A DNA stretch of 64,000 nucleotides from Gentiana macrophylla (taxonomy: Eukaryota; Streptophyta; Magnoliopsida; Gentianales; Gentianaceae): assembly GCA_026214975.1 (NCBI GenBank), contig CM047810.1, forward strand, positions 124,001 to 188,000, in the 5' to 3' direction. Positions within the stretch are counted from its first letter, which is position 1, and each line of letters begins with the position of its first letter. Both the position numbers and the translations under genes were made by a program. Of this stretch, positions 57,486 to 64,000 are shown piece by piece. Under the pieces are notes generated by a model. The model had not been told where the DNA came from, did no database searches, and saw nothing but the letters and a program-made list of their open reading frames with translations.

Positions 57486-58684
57486 TGATTGAGGTCAAGT
57501 TAAATTACTAACTCGATGCCTAAATAACCACTTAGCAAGTGAACTAGGTTCAATCGCAAAGATAGCTAGATAGAGTCGAGGTCGATCCCACAGAGAATCA
57601 ATTTGTGGATCCTAACTTAAATAGTCAACCTATTTATTTTTGTCGACAAATATGGTCTATGACCAACATAAAGTACGAGAAAAGAAAGACACACTCAAAC
57701 ATATTAACAACATGTAAACACATAACGTAATCAATCGCCCAATTATAACCATAATCATTTGGATCTAGACAATTTATATGACAACAAAACTCATCAACTA
57801 TTAATCCGTTTCATATCTATTTATATTGGCTACGGGAGTCATCCTCACAAGCTTGATGTAGCACCGATAGGTCACTATATCATCTGTGTTATTGTTACGT
57901 GACTTTCGCCTCTTGGTGCCTCCATCTCATATAACTCACACGCTTACTACTCTAAGGATGCCGATATTGACCGCACACCTCGTCCGGGCAACATTCCTTT
58001 GGTTAGGCGTATTTCTGACGATCACTCAAACCTCGCCCAACTAACACTTACCAAGTTATAGTCTCATGCTAGTTTACGATCTACGTGTAACAAGTGCGGC
58101 GTAATGCACTTCAATATATAAACCTACAGATAACGCCGAACGTCCGAAGATCAATTCCTAAGCCTACCTAAGAGTCTTATATTGGTATTTCCTTTTCACG
58201 TTTTAATTAAATTAAGCGAGTGACGAGCCATAGCCATACCTACCGAGATGATAAATTCAATTAAGCTAACCTAATCATAAAGACGTGATCGATTAACGGA
58301 TGAAAACAAGTTTGCTAACTCTCGGTCGACCGACTCAGCACTCTCGGTCGATCGAGTGACACCTCTCGGTCACCCGAGAGTCTAACTCTCGCATTTACAT
58401 CCCGAACATATTTCTCACGTTTCATATACAAATCGGATTATATAGCGAATCATCGTGACATCATATAAACTAATCTAAATACACGTAAATTAAACACACG
58501 TGATTCATCCGTAGATATTAGGTAGAGGACGTAGGATATGGGATCCTTATAGACAAGGTATCACCATCGTGTCCTAACGTCATATCCTAGATCTACATCA
58601 TCTAGATATGAATAACTACTCAAACAATCAAAGCATAATTGGGAAATTGATTACTAAAAAGAAAACGAGAAAATAAACTAGGGC
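57486..58684 (-). repeat. 5' LTR of the short Athila-like element, interrupted
   Basis: Matches the first 1.2 kb of the LTR at 50931. The match ends after AAACTAGGGCTT (58676-58687), where the partner continues ACATGTTTGC and this copy changes to TATCAAGGATACGG. Confidence 0.92.
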
Positions 58685-60469
58685 TTTATCAAGGATACGG
58701 GTTCTTAGATCTAAATGAATTAGATCTATATGCAATGGATGGATCACGATTTACACAAGACAATACATAAATAAAGGACTTAAATTACTACAAGGGGTAA
58801 GAACATGTTACCAATAGGAGAGAAGCCTTGGTCTTCCGATGTGTTCTCCAAACGGTGGTTGGTGGACACCTTCTGAAACACTAACCTCCTTGATATGCAA
58901 ACCAAGAAAAACTTAGAGTTTTTTTCTTCTTACAGAACCCAAGACAAGAAAAACAAATTTTCTTTCTTATTTTAAGTGTGTATGTCGAAATTATTCAAAG
59001 ACCATTAGACTTGGGAGAACTCTCTTTATATAGGAGAGTAATCAATGTCCTCCAAGGATTAAATAATTAAGTGATAATTATCACATTAATCCTTTTCCAA
59101 ATAAAAGATAAATAATATAATTATCCCAAACAAATTAGGATAAATAAATATATTATCCAATATTTCATGATTTATCATTTAACAAATAAAAGATAAATCA
59201 CATATTAAATAATTATCCAAGAAAACAAATTTCTTAATAATTAAATAATATATCAAATACATGCGCTACTTTTGATCAAAAAGGTCCACGCACCTTTTTC
59301 TAATTTTTACCAAAAATTAGGTCAACACACCAATTCGGTCGATTCGCGAAAAATGTCTTTCCGTGTATTTAATTATTTAGTCCAACTAAATAATATTCAT
59401 GCATATCAATTAATTGCCCACCAATTAATTATTTCTGAGGCCCAAATAACAAGAATATCATTCCGAATTCTGAGAATACATCGGGACCATGACTCTATAA
59501 CAAGTAGGTAGCCCAATAATTAATTATTCATCGAACCGAATAAGCACATTAATTATTAATTCCGGGATTACGCCACCATAAACCCGAATCGAACTCTACC
59601 GATTATAGATGTATACTTATACTCAACCCATGAGTTAATAAGCGTCCATTGATATAATCACTACATCACGGATTAACCTCCATAGATCGCCCATTCGGGT
59701 GGGAAGTCTCCGTGAACCCGACTCGAGAATATCTTATCCTTATTTACCATTAACCCCTAGTGATCAATTAGTTCACATATCCGACTAGTGATCAATTAGT
59801 CTAACATGAACTGGGCCCATCGATCATTTTCTGTAGGGTTAACAAATAAGGGACTGTCTCTCTACTTCTTGAGGAAGGAATGGATTCCATGTCTGTGGAA
59901 AATCGTAACTACTCACTCATCCGGAGATAGTGCCAATGAGAAGTGGCTTGGAACACATATTTAAGTGAACCGTAACTAACACATCAAACACTACCCGGGA
60001 CAAGCAAACCACTCGTGATCACCTCAGGATTAAGGTCGATCCATATATGATCATCTAATGATTTAATAAGATTCCTCGATTACGGAATTATATCGAGAAA
60101 TTCGGATTAAATCGGGTCGATCCTATATGAATGCCATCATATATAAATGCCCCACGTAGGTACCCTCACCCGGCAAACCGGATAAGACTATCACACCCTA
60201 AGGTGTTCAGGGCGCATTATTGGTGTTTTAATCAAGAGACCTAAACTCGATTAAATTCACCACGGACTATCATTTAAGCATATCTCCACTAACTCAATCC
60301 TCACGTGTAATCCATACACCGAGTTAAGTGGTTACATCTGAGATATACTTAGGGTTTGCAAGAGTGTATTACTTTACAAGCACAAAGCAAGTAATAAGGT
60401 GAGATAAATTTCATCATTCATTATTAAAAACAATTACACAAATTGTCTTTCAAGGCACTACACCTAACA
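58685..60469 (-). repeat. 3' LTR of the terminal copia element
   Basis: On the minus strand it starts TGTTAGGTGTAGTGCC just after the polypurine tract and ends near CCGTATCCTTGATA where the host LTR resumes, about 1.8 kb. A TATA-like CTATATAAAGAGA lies at 59021-59033 on the minus strand. The end is not a clean CA, so the left border may be off by a few bases. Confidence 0.75.
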
Positions 60470-60485
60470 ATCTCCCACTTGCACG
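60470..60485 (-). promoter_or_regulatory. Polypurine tract of the terminal copia element
   Basis: GTGCAAGTGGGAGAT on the minus strand next to the LTR start; a common sequence at this position in plant copia elements. Confidence 0.85.
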
Positions 60486-60900
60486 AAATGACAAGCAACG
60501 ATTGTTTTTAGAGCACACCATTTCTCATCTTATTCACAACACTCTCCCACTTGCTCTAAAAGCGGATTTAGACATATCTATCAATGCCGTACCCTCCAAG
60601 CACTCGACTTAGTACATTGGCGATTAGTTAGGTTGTCGACTCGAGACGATCTTTAGGATTGAAAACGTTGTCGGTCCTTCCAATCAAAGCGGTACTTCTC
60701 TTAATATGCTTTTGACTTCTTGTAATCGAGAAGATCCTTCTAAGCTATCTCTTCACTGCTTTGTAATGAAGTGATATCGGCTTATCAGACTGGAATTACT
60801 CCCCAGAACAAAAGGAAATTCTAGCACTAAACACCGAGCCCGAGATCGACTTAATGATCATCCTCAATCGACTACAAGTCGAATCGGTGTAGTCAACCAT
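60486..60900 (-). pseudogene. copia RNase H remnant
   Basis: The minus strand from about 60897 reads VDYTDSTCSRLRMIIKSISG followed by SVF. This corresponds to the YTDSD...DDxKSTSGxVF block of copia RNase H. It continues with HYKAVKR and QKHIKRSTALIG, loosely matching the SKHI...HLIRE region near the end of pol. Stops and frameshifts are frequent. Its position, directly before the polypurine tract, fits the end of pol. Confidence 0.6.
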
Positions 60901-63900
60901 ATTCAAGTTTGCACGGAATAAGCACATTATTCCTCGTTCTTCAAAAATACTTGAGGATGTACTAAAACCGCTTATTCAATGCTCGAATCCGAGATTCGAT
61001 TACTATTGACTTGTGATAACTGACTTGCCATTATCCAAGAGAGACTCTATCCCATTTTCTTTATCCGAAGATTTAGAGAATCATTCTCGAGAGTTTAGGG
61101 TAGGACTACTCTCGTTGAATGTTGCATCACGTATATGCATGATCATCTTACCCAATAAGACGGATGGGATGGCTAATGACTCATTCTTGTGAATTTGACC
61201 GAATCAAATTCTTAGAATATAGTCCAATTCTCTCATCAGAGAATCTTGGCGTGTCGATTTCCGAGATATAGCACACCCAAGTTGTTTCTAACACGTTATA
61301 GTGCTATCATTTATGAACACTAATATTACTACTACATTACCAATATTGATATCCAGTCTACTTAAAAACTTATCAATATTTTGGTCAAGTCCACATATTT
61401 TAAAACATGTGACTTTTAAATGACCGAGAGGTTCTCTTAAATCCACAAAGGATATAAGCCATGGCAGCCTCCTACCAAAGGTTCTTTCTGAATGAATTAA
61501 GATATCGTTAGTCTCTTAAAAAGGTCTTGGGGATCACCCCTATCTTACGCTTTGTAACGAATCCGTTATTCATTCTTAGCTAAAACCCTTCATTTCGAAT
61601 GAATTGATTCCGTTGTTCGGCAAGAAAGTCTCAGGGAATCACCCTCATTTTTCTCGCTTTACACCTAAATCTAGCAAGGCCGAGTGGTGAGAGAGTTCAA
61701 GGTCCGGTTAACTCTCTACTTGTCGTGAATCACCCTATACCACTCAACTTTGCTGAAAGTTTAAACTTTCCTATTCATTCGACTCTTTTCGTGTAGATCC
61801 AATTGTTCTACTGGGCTGAGACACTCGGTGGTTCTACAAGATTTGAAACAGGCTGAGTACCAAAACTCCATTCACGGTGGTTAAGGTTTTCAAACCAACC
61901 TTTATAATCGTAATCCTATACTGACCCACCAAGAGCCATAGGTTATCAATCACCCTGCCAGATTATAAAGTCCAAAAAATCACAATGGGTCAACGGTTAA
62001 ACCATACTCCCACGTTTGTGTCTTGGGTGGATTGACATTACGATCTAGTAGTATTTATCGGTGTAATCACCAACAACTAATGTTGGACGTGGTCCGATTA
62101 AATCAGATAGTAACTACCCAGAGTAACCGTACTCCAAGTTCTAAGGTTGTTATCTATGTATTCTTTCGAGAGAAAAAGTGTGTGATACCAACCGTCACTT
62201 TCTCGATCTCAAGAATCTTAAAACCAACCTTCACTCGTGACATTAAGATATTTCACTTAACAGTCACAATCTGAACGTATCATAAAATCCCCAATCCTAC
62301 CTTCAAGCATTAAATGCTAAATGCCTACATTTACGGATGTGGTGTGAACCGAATTCACTCCTTATCCATAAACTCACTAGCATCTTCTCAGTAGACTTCT
62401 CGGTTTACATAATAATGTTAACCGTTATTTTGCAACCAATTATCTTAATCGAGTTTAACGATTGTATTGTGGCACATTAATCACTATATCGGGCAAGTGT
62501 ATGGTTTTCTTCCTCGGTGGAAAAACATTCCACTTAGGAGGCGGTGCCGAGCATCATCCCAAGACTCGCGATAGCCTATTTACGAGCATGGAATACTCTA
62601 TTCTCCGCTAAAATCGAGAGACTCCTCCTCGCATTCTTTCGATAAACTAAATCGCGTTTCGAGTAGTTATCGACAAAATGTCACCACTCAAAATCTCCCA
62701 CTAGCTTGTATCTCTCACTGACCCCGAAGGTCATGGTGAACAAGCTATGTTACCTCTTCAAATCTATTACCCTTCCCGATTGAAAGGGAAACTTAGTCAT
62801 TGTTCCTTTGAGGCAGTGTTACCAGCATCGGGAAATAGGAATCACCCTTAGCCGATCTTTAGGTCTTATCTCTAGGATATATGAACTAATTAATAGATAT
62901 TGAAAAGTCGTTTATCTTAATACGGAAACCTTTTACCTTTAATAGTTTTAGATGTGTTACATATATCTATTCAGCTTTTCTTAGTGGTTATGTATTTATC
63001 AAACAAAGTCCGAGTCTCAGATTCGCACTACAAATGTCATCTTCACTTTGCAATATCGAGACGATAAAGTGAATCCATTTGTTTCAACTAATCCAGAAAT
63101 GAAAAATAAATTTTACGTGATAGAATCCAAATTCATTTCCTTATATCACTCCCACCATTCTAGCCGTAAATTCTGCGCCCGTTGTTACTTTATTAATCAT
63201 TAATGCATAGCTTCATTGTTCTTCCAAAGAACTAAGCCCCTGAGTCAAGTTACTCGGTTAAGAAAGTCGCTTAAGGATTCATTGGTTTGTGATCCAAATC
63301 ACTTTCCTTATCCTATACTTTCTTTAATTAATGTTTCGGTTTAGCCTCAAAACTTTAGTTAAGATGATTAACACTTATAGACACTCTCTCCCATTCTTAA
63401 CTTTCCTTAAAAGGAAATAGTCTTGAACTAGCAAGGATTCATTGAGTAGATACTACTCGTGAGCGTGGGATGTCTAGTGAAAACATTACCCAGTGGGACT
63501 AATTTTCTAATAAATTAGAAAAACATAGGATAAAAGCTCCCACTAGTTTATCGGTTCCAAATACCGTCTAACCAAATGACACTTTAATTTATGACTCTCC
63601 AATTTTTCTATTAGAAAATTTCTCGTGTAGACACTACACAATTAAAAATTCTTTGGAAGAATTTTATCGTCCCAATCACCTTTCAAACTAACTACGATTG
63701 TCTCTCGCTCACGACGATTGATGCTAGTTGACATACTTATTTATGTCACTTAAGTTTTGAAGGCTCAAGAGATATATCTCTTCCGAAAAATTAATCGCAT
63801 GTGAGATTAATAAATACAACGTTCTAGTTACTTACCACTTTTAACGAAGTCGTTACTAGTCAATTTTACATACACTAGCGATCTAGTACCCTAGAGAGAT

Positions 63901-64000
63901 ATATAAATAGTTGTAAATAAACCGACAAAAATAAATCCAAATCATACACTACTAAAATTTTAGAACATAAACTAATTACTTATAGTCTATCCTACTGCTC
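60901..64000 (-). other. Internal region of the terminal copia element, unresolved
   Basis: By position this should hold RT and upstream pol domains, but minus-strand frames are short and I could not identify a domain. The phrase CTCCCACT recurs at about 60549, 62696 and 63538. Either the coding part is heavily decayed or this is a non-autonomous internal region. Confidence 0.4.

Larger units (their letters stand above)
50931..58684 (-). mobile_element. Short Athila-like derivative lacking RT and integrase, inserted in Tat RT
   Basis: A minus-strand element with 3' LTR (50931-52665), polypurine tract, extra ORF, protease, tRNA-Asp primer site (57462-57479) and 5' LTR starting at 57486. The 5' LTR is interrupted at about 58684 by a copia element, so its outer end is outside the window. 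The internal part is about 4.8 kb and contains no recognisable gag capsid, RT or integrase, so the element must have depended on other elements. The target site duplication cannot be checked; the left flank is GAAGT. Confidence 0.88.
58685..64000 (-). mobile_element. Copia element inserted in the LTR, cut by the window end
   Basis: A minus-strand element: 3' LTR (58685-60469), polypurine tract, then internal sequence with a degenerate RNase H. The rest to 64000 is internal sequence without clear open frames. The 5' LTR and target duplication lie outside the window. Confidence 0.75.

Overview
The window is nuclear DNA of a flowering plant, probably a eudicot. It is AT-rich, its genes have introns, and almost all of it is plant-type transposable elements (Ty3/gypsy with tRNA-Asp primer sites, Ty1/copia, LINE, SINE, a Helitron, MITEs). 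I find one apparently intact host gene, a two-exon MazG-type dCTP pyrophosphatase on the minus strand at 25168-28671, and one decayed host gene fragment, an aldo-keto reductase on the plus strand at 23614-24502. I cannot name the species.

Layout. 1-5785: a minus-strand Athila-like gypsy element cut by the window edge (RT start, protease, gag, primer site, 5' LTR). 5786-13352: an array of a composite satellite of about 171 bp, split by a solo gypsy LTR (6705-11480, target duplication CATCG). That LTR is split by a Helitron (6992-9585), which carries a Mutator-type MITE (8320-8491) with a perfect 9-bp target duplication. 13353-18561: two related copia 3' LTRs, both minus strand, with a non-pol coding region between them. 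18562-20411: a plus-strand gypsy remnant, then the 5' end of another minus-strand copia element. 20412-22480: a LINE that keeps ORF1 only. 23136-23382: a tRNA-derived SINE with long target duplications.

23600-28970 is the gene island. From 28969 to the end lies one nested cluster, all inserted in a minus-strand Tat-lineage gypsy element (3' LTR 28969-29529; antisense extra ORF on the plus strand 29874-31792; tandem repeats 31990-32215; pol 32373-33974 and 49719-50930). A complete 15.7-kb Athila-like element (33975-49718, target duplication AAATT) sits in its additional RNase H. A shorter Athila-like derivative without RT or integrase (50931 to beyond 58684) sits in its reverse transcriptase and is itself interrupted by a copia element (58685 to the window end).

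No novel operating system was found. The most useful results are the fully resolved nesting, the order of events it implies, the unusual ORF content of the two Athila-like elements, the satellite's higher-order structure, and a pattern of very short indels between repeat copies that may partly be assembly error.
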